Shown: positions 1 to 7,397 of the stretch, in pieces | Position numbering within the stretch: position 1 is the stretch's first letter | Layout: every line of letters starts with the position of its first letter | Position numbers and translations under genes: made by a program | Assembly (NCBI GenBank): GCA_013373375.1 | Contig: JABXHY010000016.1 | Location: forward strand, 1 to 50,338 | Length of the DNA stretch: 50,338 nucleotides | Direction of reading: 5' to 3' | Source: Gammaproteobacteria bacterium | GTDB lineage: Bacteria; Pseudomonadota; Gammaproteobacteria; Enterobacterales; Kangiellaceae | The notes under the pieces: model-generated | The model's database searches: none | Told to the model about the DNA's origin: nothing | Seen by the model: only the letters and a program-made list of their open reading frames with translations

Positions 1-56
1 GAACCTGCGACCAATTGATTAAAAGTCAACTGCTCTACCGACTGAGCTAACGACCC
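1..56 (-). tRNA. tRNA-Lys (UUU), 3' part cut off by window edge
   Basis: The reverse complement begins GGGTCGTTAGCTCAG, followed by a D-arm, an anticodon arm with loop CTTTTAA (anticodon UUU), a variable loop GGTCG and the start of the T-arm (CAGGTTC). It is nearly identical to the E. coli tRNA-Lys. The gene runs off the left edge of the window, so the T-arm 3' side, acceptor 3' strand and CCA are missing. The anticodon wobble U of this tRNA normally receives a 2-thio group whose sulfur comes from IscS, which is encoded just upstream on the same strand. Confidence 0.95.
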
Positions 57-120
57 AAATTACCTACCGTCAAAGTACATCAAACTGAAATGTTGCTGTG
101 CCCTGCCCGGTGAGATGCGT

Positions 121-148
121 ATTATGCTGATTTGAAAAATTAAATCAA
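121..148 (-). promoter_or_regulatory. Candidate sigma70 promoter for tRNA-Lys
   Basis: On the minus strand a -35-like TTGATT (143-148) is followed by a 16-nt spacer and a -10-like CATAAT (121-126). The predicted transcript would start about 60 nt before the mature tRNA 5' end. It lies just downstream of the iscS terminator, so the tRNA probably has its own promoter. Assigned by eye only. Confidence 0.45.
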
Positions 149-158
149 GCGCTTTTTC

Positions 159-196
159 AAAAAAAACCTAATTCAACTCATTACCTGTTGAATTAG
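159..196 (-). terminator. Rho-independent terminator after iscS
   Basis: A perfect 10-bp inverted repeat, CTAATTCAAC (168-177) and GTTGAATTAG (187-196), with a 9-nt loop. Read on the minus strand the stem is followed by CC-complement and a run of eight T (complement of 159-166). It ends the trmJ-cysE-iscS transcript. Confidence 0.8.
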
Positions 197-295
197 TGTC
201 GAATCTATTGATTTTTCACGAAAATAGCGGAGGTTTTCTGAACAATTCAAATAATTTTTTACTCAAAAATTAATCACTTAAACCTCAGTAATGAC

Positions 296-1447
296 TTAAC
301 TCCCTCTCAATTGAGAAATAACGGTTTTCAACTCATTTACAGCAAACTCTATTTCTTCATCGGTAGTAAAACGGCCAACACTTAGACGAATGGCGTTATG
401 CGCTTGCTCATCAGAAAGCCCCATTGCTTTTAATACGTAACTCGGCTCTACGCTCGCAGAGTTGCAAGCAGATCCTGAAGAGACAGCAAGGTTAAACAGC
501 GACATCAATAGTGTTTCACCATCGACACCATCAATACTGACATTGAGGATATTATTCACGGTCGAATCAATATCACCATTTATCTTGATGCCCGGAGTAT
601 CAGCTAGACCATCCATCAAACGCTGCTTTTGACTCTTGTAAATAGTTTGCTCGGATTCCAGTTGATTCGCCGCTAACTCAAATGCCAGTCCCATTCCGAC
701 AATTTGATGTGTCGGTAATGTACCCGAACGGTACCCTCTCTCATGTCCTCCTCCGTGAATCATGGGATCAACCGAAAAATCAGCCGTGCGACGAATGTAA
801 AGCGCCCCGATACCTTTCGGACCATAAGCTTTGTGAGCTGAGAATGACGCCAAATCAATAGGAATGGCCGAAACATCAAATGAAATCTTGCCAATAGCTT
901 GTGCAGCATCGACGTGGAAAACAATACTACGCTTTCGACAAAGCTCTCCTACTGCCTTTATATCCTGAATAACGCCAGTTTCATTGTTAACCGCCATAAC
1001 CGATACCAAAATTGTTTTATCAGTTATCGCTTCAGCAACCTGCTCTACAGAAATAAGTCCTGATTCCGTTGGCTTTAAAAAAGTCACTTCAAATCCCTGC
1101 GCCTCAAGCGCTACACAGGTATCGATAACAGCCTTATGCTCGGTAGCCACCGTAATAATATGATTACCTTTGCTTTTCTGAGCCATCGCGGCGCCTTTGA
1201 TGGCCAAGTTGTCCGACTCAGTGGCTCCAGAGGTCCATATAATTTCTCTTGCATCGGCACCAACCGCTTTTGCCAATTGATTGCGGGCAATATCGACGGC
1301 TTCTTCTGCTTGCCAACCAAACCGATGCGAACGTGACGCAGGATTACCAAACTGGCCATCAGGCGTCATAAACTGCATCATCAACTCGGCAACTTTAGGG
1401 TCGATGGGCGTGGTTGCTGCATAATCTAAATAAACGGGTTGTTTCAT
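296..1447 (-). CDS. iscS: IscS-type cysteine desulfurase lacking the IscU-docking tail
   Basis: PLP enzyme that moves sulfur from cysteine to an active-site cysteine persulfide and passes it to acceptor proteins. The start [14 protein letters not shown] matches the family N-terminus. A TTG 60 nt upstream would only add residues unlike the family. The PLP lysine is in [12 protein letters not shown], and the catalytic loop [10 protein letters not shown] places the cysteine at residue 328, the E. coli position. The protein is 383 residues against 404 in E. coli and stops right after a QLRGS motif. The missing ~21 residues are the tail used to bind IscU. No frame downstream of the stop encodes it, so this is not a simple frameshift. 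It follows trmJ and cysE on the same strand with a terminator behind it. No iscU is present in the window, so likely roles are tRNA thiolation and thiamine synthesis (inference). Confidence 0.93.
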   Translation of the reverse strand: MKQPVYLDYAATTPIDPKVAELMMQFMTPDGQFGNPASRSHRFGWQAEEAVDIARNQLAKAVGADAREIIWTSGATESDNLAIKGAAMAQKSKGNHIITVATEHKAVIDTCVALEAQGFEVTFLKPTESGLISVEQVAEAITDKTILVSVMAVNNETGVIQDIKAVGELCRKRSIVFHVDAAQAIGKISFDVSAIPIDLASFSAHKAYGPKGIGALYIRRTADFSVDPMIHGGGHERGYRSGTLPTHQIVGMGLAFELAANQLESEQTIYKSQKQRLMDGLADTPGIKINGDIDSTVNNILNVSIDGVDGETLLMSLFNLAVSSGSACNSASVEPSYVLKAMGLSDEQAHNAIRLSVGRFTTDEEIEFAVNELKTVISQLRGS

Positions 1448-1538
1448 CTTTACTTTAACGGCTTCTGCTAAGTTACGTTTGGTATTAATTAAGCTTACTC
1501 GATTCAACTACCTAAAAAAGAGAGACGAGAATCCTAGT

Positions 1539-2333
1539 TTAGTCTTTCTCTGGCTTATTTTTAGATTCACTTTTTTGAGATAAGTGTTCATCCAAAAAAT
1601 CATTCGCTTGAATTCCAGGAAGATCAACTTTTGGTACTTCAATATTGGCTTTTATCAAAGCGTCACGACACAATTTCAATTGTTGATCGACAGCCCTGGA
1701 ATGCTGCAACATGCTAGATATAACTTGAGCGACAGGATCATAAGCAATCGATGTTTCACCGTAAGCTTCGAAACCAATCAACTGTTCAATACGCTTTCTC
1801 AACTCAGGGTTGTTACCGTCACCATCTCGCACCACATGGCCTGGAATACCAATGACAGTCGCCCTTTCTGGAACGTCTTTTATAACAACTGAATTTGAGC
1901 CTACTCTGGCACCTTTTTTAACCGTAATCGGCCCGAGCACTTTGGCTCCAGCACCGATAACAACATCATCTTCTAAAGTTGGATGTCGTTTGCCAGGGTT
2001 CCATGTTGTTCCTCCCAGAGTTACCCCATGATAAAGCGTACAATCATTGCCAATTACGGCTGTTTCTCCAATTACAACTCCGGTCGCATGATCGATAAAA
2101 AAACGTCGGCCTATTGTGGCACCGGGATGAATTTCTACCCCTGTAAACCAACGCGTCAGTAATCCTAAAAACCGAGCGAGCCATTTTACTTTGTGACGCC
2201 ACAGCCAGTTATAAATGCGATAACTCCAAATCGCATGCATGCCTGGATAACATGTCAGCACCTCGAACCAATTGCGTGCCGCAGGATCGCGCTCAAACAC
2301 ACTTTTAATATCTTCTCTTAGCCGACGGAACAT
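1539..2333 (-). CDS. cysE: Serine O-acetyltransferase
   Basis: Makes O-acetylserine from serine and acetyl-CoA, the first step of cysteine synthesis in the cytoplasm. The protein has 264 residues. An N-terminal helical part ([19 protein letters not shown]) precedes a left-handed beta-helix of hexapeptide repeats ([36 protein letters not shown]). The motif [21 protein letters not shown] is the usual active-site and acetyl-CoA region. The start ATG has a weak GGGT-type ribosome site. It lies 22 nt after trmJ and before iscS, a common arrangement that couples cysteine supply to sulfur mobilisation. Confidence 0.95.
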   Translation of the reverse strand: MFRRLREDIKSVFERDPAARNWFEVLTCYPGMHAIWSYRIYNWLWRHKVKWLARFLGLLTRWFTGVEIHPGATIGRRFFIDHATGVVIGETAVIGNDCTLYHGVTLGGTTWNPGKRHPTLEDDVVIGAGAKVLGPITVKKGARVGSNSVVIKDVPERATVIGIPGHVVRDGDGNNPELRKRIEQLIGFEAYGETSIAYDPVAQVISSMLQHSRAVDQQLKLCRDALIKANIEVPKVDLPGIQANDFLDEHLSQKSESKNKPEKD

Positions 2334-2355
2334 TCGTTTACCCTTTGCTATTCAT

Positions 2356-3099
2356 TTAGTTGTCGTTGGGGTCGAACTTTTTAATAGAAGCTAAAAAGCC
2401 TCTCAATAACTTTATTTCACTCACGGTTAATTGTGATTTGTTAAATACACGGCGAAAACGCATATGAATCATCCGTGGTTTCATTGGATTGAAAAAGCCG
2501 GTATTTGCCATAACTTGTTGCCAATGCTGATAAAACTGCTCAACATCTTTTGCTGCCGCAGGCATTTCTCCTTCCTCCAGCTCTTCATTTACTTCTACAG
2601 AGTTTGACTCCACATTTAAAGCGGCCAACCTCATTTCGTAAGCGATTAGCTGAATGGCTGATGCAACGTTTAACGAAGAATAATCAGGATTGGTAGGAAT
2701 GAAAACATGGTAATGACAAAGTTGAAGCTCTTCATTTGTCAGTCCTGAATTTTCTGTTCCGAACATAATGGCGACAGGTCGTTTGTCGGTATCTTGCGAT
2801 ATTTTTTCAGCAAGAGCTCTTGGTTCTAACATCGGCCAAGGGAGCGTGCGACTGCGAGCACTGGTTCCAATGATTAACTTACAATCCGCAATAGCATCTT
2901 CAATAGATGAGTACACCTCTGCATTCGCTAAAATATCATCTGCTCGAGACGCTCGTCGAGTTGCTTCAGCACTAGGAAAGTCCGTTGGATTAACCAGCCG
3001 TAAGTGTTTTAACCCCATGGTTTTTAACGCACGAGCGGCTGCGCCAATATTTCCAGGATGAGTAGTGTGCGAGAGAATTACTTTAATATCGTCTAACAT
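2356..3099 (-). CDS. trmJ: tRNA (cytidine/uridine-2'-O-)-methyltransferase TrmJ
   Basis: SPOUT-family methyltransferase that methylates the 2'-O of residue 32 in several tRNAs, using S-adenosylmethionine. The start MLDDIKVILSHTTHPGN matches the E. coli N-terminus, so the ATG at 3099 is preferred over an upstream TTG at 3132. SPOUT motifs are visible: NIGAAARALKTMG near the start, IMFGTENSGLTNEEL in the middle and IPTNPDYSSLNVASAIQL forming the cofactor knot. Length is 247 residues, as usual. It is divergent from suhB, as in many Gammaproteobacteria, and heads the unit with cysE and iscS. Confidence 0.93.
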   Translation of the reverse strand: MLDDIKVILSHTTHPGNIGAAARALKTMGLKHLRLVNPTDFPSAEATRRASRADDILANAEVYSSIEDAIADCKLIIGTSARSRTLPWPMLEPRALAEKISQDTDKRPVAIMFGTENSGLTNEELQLCHYHVFIPTNPDYSSLNVASAIQLIAYEMRLAALNVESNSVEVNEELEEGEMPAAAKDVEQFYQHWQQVMANTGFFNPMKPRMIHMRFRRVFNKSQLTVSEIKLLRGFLASIKKFDPNDN

Positions 3100-3141
3100 A
3101 ATGTGTATTGAATTAACGCTACCTTTAATCAAGTTGGCGGC

Positions 3142-3150
3142 ATTTTATCA
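3142..3150 (-). promoter_or_regulatory. Extended -10 element for trmJ-cysE-iscS
   Basis: The minus strand reads TGATAAAAT, an extended -10 (TGn followed by TAAAAT), placed to give a leader of about 35 nt before the trmJ ATG. No convincing -35 is seen, as expected for extended -10 promoters. Visual assignment. Confidence 0.4.
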
Positions 3151-3220
3151 GAAGCTTCACCAGAAACCGCAATTCTTCTGAAATATCACCTTATATTTGT
3201 TAATTATTGGTTAATTCATA

Positions 3221-3249
3221 TTCATATTAACGAATAGTTCTGATAAACT
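3221..3249 (+). promoter_or_regulatory. Candidate suhB promoter
   Basis: TTCATA (3221-3226), a 17-nt spacer and TAAACT (3244-3249) preceded by TGA, an extended -10. The predicted start is near 3256, giving a leader of about 85 nt before suhB. Visual assignment. Confidence 0.45.
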
Positions 3250-3261
3250 CCGCGCAATTTT

Positions 3262-3280
3262 TGTCGGTCGGTGTCCGACA
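3262..3280 (+). other. Stem-loop in the suhB leader
   Basis: TGTCGG (3262-3267) and CCGACA (3275-3280) form a 6-bp stem around a 7-nt loop, inside the predicted 5' leader of suhB and not followed by a T run. Function unknown. Confidence 0.4.
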
Positions 3281-3339
3281 TTGCAAGAGCAACCCATTAA
3301 ACGCTCTTTTCGCAAACGTTCTTAAACAAGGTGATTTCT

Positions 3340-4119
3340 ATGCATCCATTGCTAACCATAGCGGTTCGCGCAGCGCGTGCGGCTGCCGATACTATTACTC
3401 GAGCAGCTGAAAATATTGATAAAGTAAAAGCTGATGTTAAAGGTCGCAACGACTTTGTTACAGACGCAGACAGAAATGCAGAATATCGAATCATAGAAAC
3501 CATCCAAAAAACTCATCCAAATCATGGCTTTTTCGCCGAAGAAAGTGGCCAAACCGGTAACAACTCAGAAGTTGAATGGGTCATCGACCCGATTGATGGC
3601 ACCACGAACTTTATTCGTGGCATTCCTCATTATGCAATATCGATTGCCGCTCAAATTAAAGGCAAAATTGAAGTGGGCGTCGTCTACGACCCAGTAAGAG
3701 AAGAATTATTTACCGCTTCACGCGGTAACGGCGCTCAACTAAATGGAAAGCGTATTCGAGTTGCCAACGCGACTAATTTAGAACAATGTCTATTAGCAAC
3801 AGGCTTTCCTTTTCGCTCAATGGAGCAATTTGATAACTACATGACGCTTTTCGGCAAGCTCTACCCAAAAGTAAGCGAGATGCGAAGAGCAGGATCAGCA
3901 GCCCTCGATCTTGCTTACTTGGCCGCGGGTAGGTTTGATGGGTTTTGGGAGTTTGGCCTTAAGTGGTGGGATATTGCAGCAGGAAGTTTATTGGTTACAG
4001 AAGCTGGCGGAATTATGGGTGATCTTCAAGGAAATCCTAATTTCAAAAACGCGAATTCTTTATTGGCCGCTAACCCTAAAATATTCAAAGCAATACTCGC
4101 TGCGTCTAAAGCAAATTAA
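3340..4119 (+). CDS. suhB: Inositol-1-monophosphatase family protein SuhB
   Basis: Mg-dependent phosphatase of the inositol monophosphatase fold. In E. coli SuhB also joins the ribosomal RNA antitermination complex with Nus factors. The metal-binding signatures are clear: FFAEESG, WVIDPIDGTTNFIRG and, near the end, WWDIAAGSLLVTEAGG. The ATG at 3340 has AAGGTG 6 nt upstream. An earlier GTG at 3331 overlaps that ribosome site and is rejected. Length is 259 residues, normal for the family. It is divergent from trmJ and followed by a terminator before the iscR promoter. Confidence 0.93.
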   Translation: MHPLLTIAVRAARAAADTITRAAENIDKVKADVKGRNDFVTDADRNAEYRIIETIQKTHPNHGFFAEESGQTGNNSEVEWVIDPIDGTTNFIRGIPHYAISIAAQIKGKIEVGVVYDPVREELFTASRGNGAQLNGKRIRVANATNLEQCLLATGFPFRSMEQFDNYMTLFGKLYPKVSEMRRAGSAALDLAYLAAGRFDGFWEFGLKWWDIAAGSLLVTEAGGIMGDLQGNPNFKNANSLLAANPKIFKAILAASKAN

Positions 4120-4148
4120 TCCAAACCAAAATCGATTTATTAGTAGTC

Positions 4149-4181
4149 GACGGCTCGCAAAATTAAGCTTGCCGTCTTTTT
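4149..4181 (+). terminator. Rho-independent terminator after suhB
   Basis: GACGGC (4149-4154) pairs with GCCGTC (4171-4176) across a 16-nt loop and is followed by TTTTT (4177-4181). The rest of the gene-free stretch 4182-4394 shows no open frame, RNA gene or clear motif. The iscR control region follows it. Confidence 0.7.
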
Positions 4182-4394
4182 ATACTTGACGCTCAGTAAA
4201 ACTTATCTCAGGAGAACTTACACTTTTATATAACTACCAGTTATTAACTACTACCTTTTAATTAACACTTCCCTAAAAATTTAAGCTGTTCCTTTATACC
4301 TTATTTATAAAAATCGTCAGAGAGTCCTTAGTAAAGAACATTGTAGCGATCGAAACACACCCACAGCAGTTCGCTTTGTTTGTACCAGCTTCGT

Positions 4395-4419
4395 ATAACC
4401 TACTAATCTACTAGGTTAT
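4395..4419. promoter_or_regulatory. IscR type-1-like operator, distal
   Basis: A 25-bp site with perfect 8-bp outer arms, ATAACCTA and TAGGTTAT, around a 9-bp centre. I count 19 of 25 positions agreeing with the E. coli type-1 consensus bound by [2Fe-2S]-IscR. It sits immediately upstream of, and touches, the -35 of the iscR promoter. Confidence 0.7.
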
Positions 4420-4447
4420 TTACCCTACTATTTTACTCAGGTATAAT
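4419..4447 (+). promoter_or_regulatory. Strong sigma70 promoter of iscR-suf
   Basis: -35 TTTACC (4419-4424), a 17-nt spacer and a perfect -10 TATAAT (4442-4447). The predicted start is near 4454, about 22 nt before the iscR ATG. This excludes the upstream in-frame TTG at 4458 as a useful start. Confidence 0.8.
4420..4444. promoter_or_regulatory. IscR type-1-like operator, proximal
   Basis: A second 25-bp site starting TTACCCTACT and ending ACTCAGGTAT, with 22 of 25 positions agreeing with the E. coli type-1 consensus by my count. It abuts the distal site with no gap and covers the spacer between -35 and -10, so binding would block RNA polymerase. This supports IscR autorepression of the iscR-suf operon. 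Confidence 0.75.
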
Positions 4448-4475
4448 TAAGTAAGATTTGAATGGAGAAACCATT

Positions 4476-4961
4476 ATGAAACTGACCACAAAGGGCCGAT
4501 ACGCAGTGACTGCGATGTTGGACTTGGCAATCCATGCCAAAGCGAGTCCCGTTACATTGCAAGATATTTCTGGGCGACAAGGTATTTCGCTCTCTTATCT
4601 AGAGCAATTATTCGCCAAGTTACGTAAAAACGACTTGGTAAAAAGCATTCGTGGGCCTGGCGGTGGTTACCAATTACAAGGTGCAGCGGACAGTGTGAAC
4701 ATCGCAAAAGTTATTGACGCAGTAAATGAGTCGACCGATGTGACCGCTTGTGGCGGTAAAGGTAACTGTCATGATGGTCAGCAATGCATTACTCACGATC
4801 TTTGGTGTGAGCTTAGCGAGCAAATTCATAGTTTTTTATCTGGCATAACATTGCAAGATGTTATCGATAAGCAACAGCTTAAAAAGCAAAACCAACCCTC
4901 GACAGATAAAGGGGCTGAATCACTGACACACAATACCTTTATTCTTTCTCAGGTAGGTTAA
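4476..4961 (+). CDS. iscR: Fe-S cluster-sensing regulator IscR
   Basis: Rrf2-family transcription factor that binds a [2Fe-2S] cluster and adjusts cluster-assembly operons. The 161-residue protein has the winged helix at residues 1-65 (LTTKGRYAVTAMLDLA, GISLSYLEQLFAKLRK, SIRGPGGGYQL) and a dimerisation helix. The cluster ligands Cys-Cys-Cys-His are all present in ACGGKGNCHDGQQCITH, matching E. coli Cys92, Cys98, Cys104 and His107. The ATG at 4476 has GGAG 8 nt upstream. It leads a suf operon here, not the usual iscSUA operon. Its promoter carries two type-1-like sites, so cluster-loaded IscR should repress the whole unit. Confidence 0.95.
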   Translation: MKLTTKGRYAVTAMLDLAIHAKASPVTLQDISGRQGISLSYLEQLFAKLRKNDLVKSIRGPGGGYQLQGAADSVNIAKVIDAVNESTDVTACGGKGNCHDGQQCITHDLWCELSEQIHSFLSGITLQDVIDKQQLKKQNQPSTDKGAESLTHNTFILSQVG

Positions 4962-4963
4962 TT

Positions 4964-5059
4964 AGGTATTAATCTGATATAATTCGCGCCCTATTTTTGG
5001 CGTGTTAATACCTTTTAGATCGTCATCGTCAGTATTTCATTGAGATAAAATTCTCAATG
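4964..5059 (+). promoter_or_regulatory. iscR-sufB intergenic control region
   Basis: This gap holds an extended -10, TG-A-TATAAT (TG 4975-4976, hexamer 4978-4983), lying inside a 9-bp inverted repeat, AGGTATTAA (4964-4972) and TTAATACCT (5005-5013). Downstream is a perfect 8-bp hairpin, CATTGAGA (5038-5045) and TCTCAATG (5052-5059), with loop TAAAAT and no T run. It could be an internal suf promoter with an operator, an RNA processing site that separates iscR from suf, or a small-RNA target. Which of these is not decidable from sequence. Confidence 0.45.
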
Positions 5060-5151
5060 CCATTAACAAGATTGATGGCTTTAAGTAATGGTTCTCAATT
5101 AAACGAACGTCAATCAAAAGACAAATTTAAAAAGACACTGGAGTTTATTTC

Positions 5152-6588
5152 ATGTCTGAAGTAATTAACGAAAGAATCGGTAAAGAGTACAAAGCAGGTT
5201 TTATAACCGAAGTCGACTCAGAAACTATGCCACCCGGCCTCAATGAAGATGTGGTAAGAGCCATATCGGCGAAAAAAGGCGAGCCCGAGTGGATGCTTGA
5301 GTGGCGCTTAAAAGCATTCAATATTTGGAAAAACATGAAAGAGCCAGAGTGGGCACACGTGCATTATCCAAAAATTGACTTTGAAGCCATCTCTTATTTT
5401 TCTGCACCCAAAAGTATGGCCGATAAACCCAAGAGTTTAGATGAAGTTGATCCGCAGTTGTTGGAAACCTACGAAAAACTTGGGATACCTCTTCACGAAC
5501 AAGAAATTCTTGCTGGAGTTGCTGTCGATGCCGTGTTCGACTCTGTGTCAGTTGCCACTACTTTTCGCGCGAAATTAGAAGAAGCAGGCGTTATCTTTTG
5601 CCCTATCTCAGAAGCCGTTCATAAACATCCTGAGTTGGTAAAAAAATACTTAGGAACAGTTGTTCCTGTTAACGATAATTTTTACGCTGCTTTAAATTGC
5701 GCAGTCTTCTCTGACGGTTCATTTGTCTATATCCCCAAAGGCGTTCGTTGCCCGATGGAGTTGAGCACCTACTTCCGAATTAATGAAGCAAAAACAGGGC
5801 AGTTCGAACGAACATTAATTGTTGCTGAAGAAGGAAGCCATGTTTCTTATCTTGAGGGCTGTACAGCACCAATGAGAGATGAAAACCAATTGCATGCTGC
5901 GGTTGTTGAACTTGTCGCTTTAGATAATGCTGAAATCAAATACTCAACTGTCCAAAACTGGTATCCAGGTGATGAAGAAGGTAAAGGTGGCATTTATAAC
6001 TTTGTAACCAAACGTGGCGTTTGCCATACCAACGCAAAAATTAGTTGGACGCAGGTTGAAACAGGTTCAGCCGTGACCTGGAAATATCCAAGCTGTGTCT
6101 TGAAAGGTGACAACAGTATTGGTGAGTTTTATTCGGTTGCACTAACGAATAATTATCAACAAGCTGATACTGGCACTAAGATGATCCACTTAGGTAAAAA
6201 TACTAAATCAACTATTATCGCAAAAGGTATTTCTGCGGGTAAAAGTCAAAGTTCTTACCGTGGACTCGTAAGAATGAGTCCTATGGCAGAAGGCGCACGA
6301 AATTTTACTCAGTGCGATTCGCTATTAATTGGCGATAAGTGCGGTGCTCATACCTTCCCCTATATTGAAAGTAAAAATCCATCAGCGATCGTAGAACACG
6401 AAGCAACCACTTCGAAAGTTAGTGATGACCAAATGTTTTTATGTCAACAACGTGGTATCGATCCGGAAAAAGCTGTCTCCATGATTGTTAATGGCTTCTG
6501 TAAAGAGGTATTCAAAGAATTGCCCATGGAGTTTGCGGTAGAAGCAGGAAAATTACTTGAAGTCAGCCTAGAAGGCTCAGTCGGATAA
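5152..6588 (+). CDS. sufB: Fe-S cluster scaffold subunit SufB
   Basis: Core scaffold of the SufBC2D complex, on which [Fe-S] clusters form using sulfur from SufS-SufE. The protein is 478 residues, close to the family norm. The C-terminal right-handed beta-helix region is well conserved ([83 protein letters not shown]). The cysteine of the DKCGAHTFP motif corresponds to the region used for cluster formation. The ATG has TGGAG 8 nt upstream. It is the first suf gene after iscR, with a 190-nt gap that holds a possible internal promoter, then 56 nt to sufC. Confidence 0.97.
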   Translation: MSEVINERIGKEYKAGFITEVDSETMPPGLNEDVVRAISAKKGEPEWMLEWRLKAFNIWKNMKEPEWAHVHYPKIDFEAISYFSAPKSMADKPKSLDEVDPQLLETYEKLGIPLHEQEILAGVAVDAVFDSVSVATTFRAKLEEAGVIFCPISEAVHKHPELVKKYLGTVVPVNDNFYAALNCAVFSDGSFVYIPKGVRCPMELSTYFRINEAKTGQFERTLIVAEEGSHVSYLEGCTAPMRDENQLHAAVVELVALDNAEIKYSTVQNWYPGDEEGKGGIYNFVTKRGVCHTNAKISWTQVETGSAVTWKYPSCVLKGDNSIGEFYSVALTNNYQQADTGTKMIHLGKNTKSTIIAKGISAGKSQSSYRGLVRMSPMAEGARNFTQCDSLLIGDKCGAHTFPYIESKNPSAIVEHEATTSKVSDDQMFLCQQRGIDPEKAVSMIVNGFCKEVFKELPMEFAVEAGKLLEVSLEGSVG

Positions 6589-6644
6589 TTTGAATTTAAG
6601 CTCATGTTAGAAACGAAAACAAATCGCTAAGGAATTTTTAACGC

Positions 6645-7397
6645 ATGTTAAATATTAAAAATTTACACGCAGCAGTAGAAGATAAAACAATATTGAAAGG
6701 TCTCAACCTGGAAATAAAACCAGGTGAAGTACACGCGATTATGGGACCAAATGGTGCGGGCAAAAGCACACTCGGAAATGTTCTTGCTGGCCGTGAAGGA
6801 TACGAAAGAACAAACGGAGAAGTTCTATTCAATGAAAAGGACATCTTCGAAATGGATCCTGAAGAACGCGCTGCTGAAGGAATGTTTTTAGCATTTCAAT
6901 ATCCTGTCGAAATTCCAGGCGTTTCTAATCTCGAGTTTTTGAAAGCGTCTTTAGATGCCATTCGAAAATATAACAATCAGCCAGAGCTGGATGCCGTGAG
7001 CTTTATGAAAATGGCGAGAGAAACCTGTAAAGCGGTGAACTTAGATCAGAGCTTCTTAAAGCGTGGTGTAAATGAAGGCTTCTCTGGCGGAGAGAAAAAG
7101 CGTAACGAAATTATGCAAATGATGTTATTACAACCCAAACTTTGCATTCTCGATGAAACTGACTCAGGACTTGATATCGATGCATTACAGGTCGTAGCGA
7201 AAGGTGTAAACGATTTGCGCGATTCTAACCGTTCTTTTGTCGTCGTAACTCATTACCAACGATTGTTAGATTATATCGTGCCAGATTATGTGCACGTTCT
7301 TGCGGATGGAAAAATTGTGAAGTCTGGAGGAAAAGAACTCGCACATGAGCTTGAAGATAAAGGTTATGGTTGGTTAGACAATAACGAGGTTGCGTAA
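6645..7397 (+). CDS. sufC: Suf complex ATPase SufC
   Basis: ABC-type ATPase that binds SufB and SufD and drives the shape change needed for cluster assembly. It is cytoplasmic, with no membrane segment. Walker A GPNGAGKST lies near residues 35-43, the Q-loop in AFQYPVEIPG, the signature SGGEKKRNEI, and Walker B CILDETDSGLD, followed by a switch histidine in VVTHYQR. At 250 residues it has the usual family length. Its TAA stop shares one base with the ATG of sufD (TAATG), which suggests translational coupling. Confidence 0.97.
   Translation: MLNIKNLHAAVEDKTILKGLNLEIKPGEVHAIMGPNGAGKSTLGNVLAGREGYERTNGEVLFNEKDIFEMDPEERAAEGMFLAFQYPVEIPGVSNLEFLKASLDAIRKYNNQPELDAVSFMKMARETCKAVNLDQSFLKRGVNEGFSGGEKKRNEIMQMMLLQPKLCILDETDSGLDIDALQVVAKGVNDLRDSNRSFVVVTHYQRLLDYIVPDYVHVLADGKIVKSGGKELAHELEDKGYGWLDNNEVA

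Noticed and set aside
1448-1507. TTG-initiated extension of iscS
   Set aside because: Adds 20 residues unlike any family N-terminus, although a weak AGGT precedes the TTG, so it cannot be fully excluded.
1807-3061. Several 70-100 codon plus-strand frames opposite cysE and trmJ
   Set aside because: Shadows of conserved genes on the other strand, with no family resemblance.
4458-4475. TTG-initiated extension of iscR
   Set aside because: It would begin about 4 nt after the predicted transcript start, leaving no ribosome site. The ATG at 4476 has GGAG and matches family starts.
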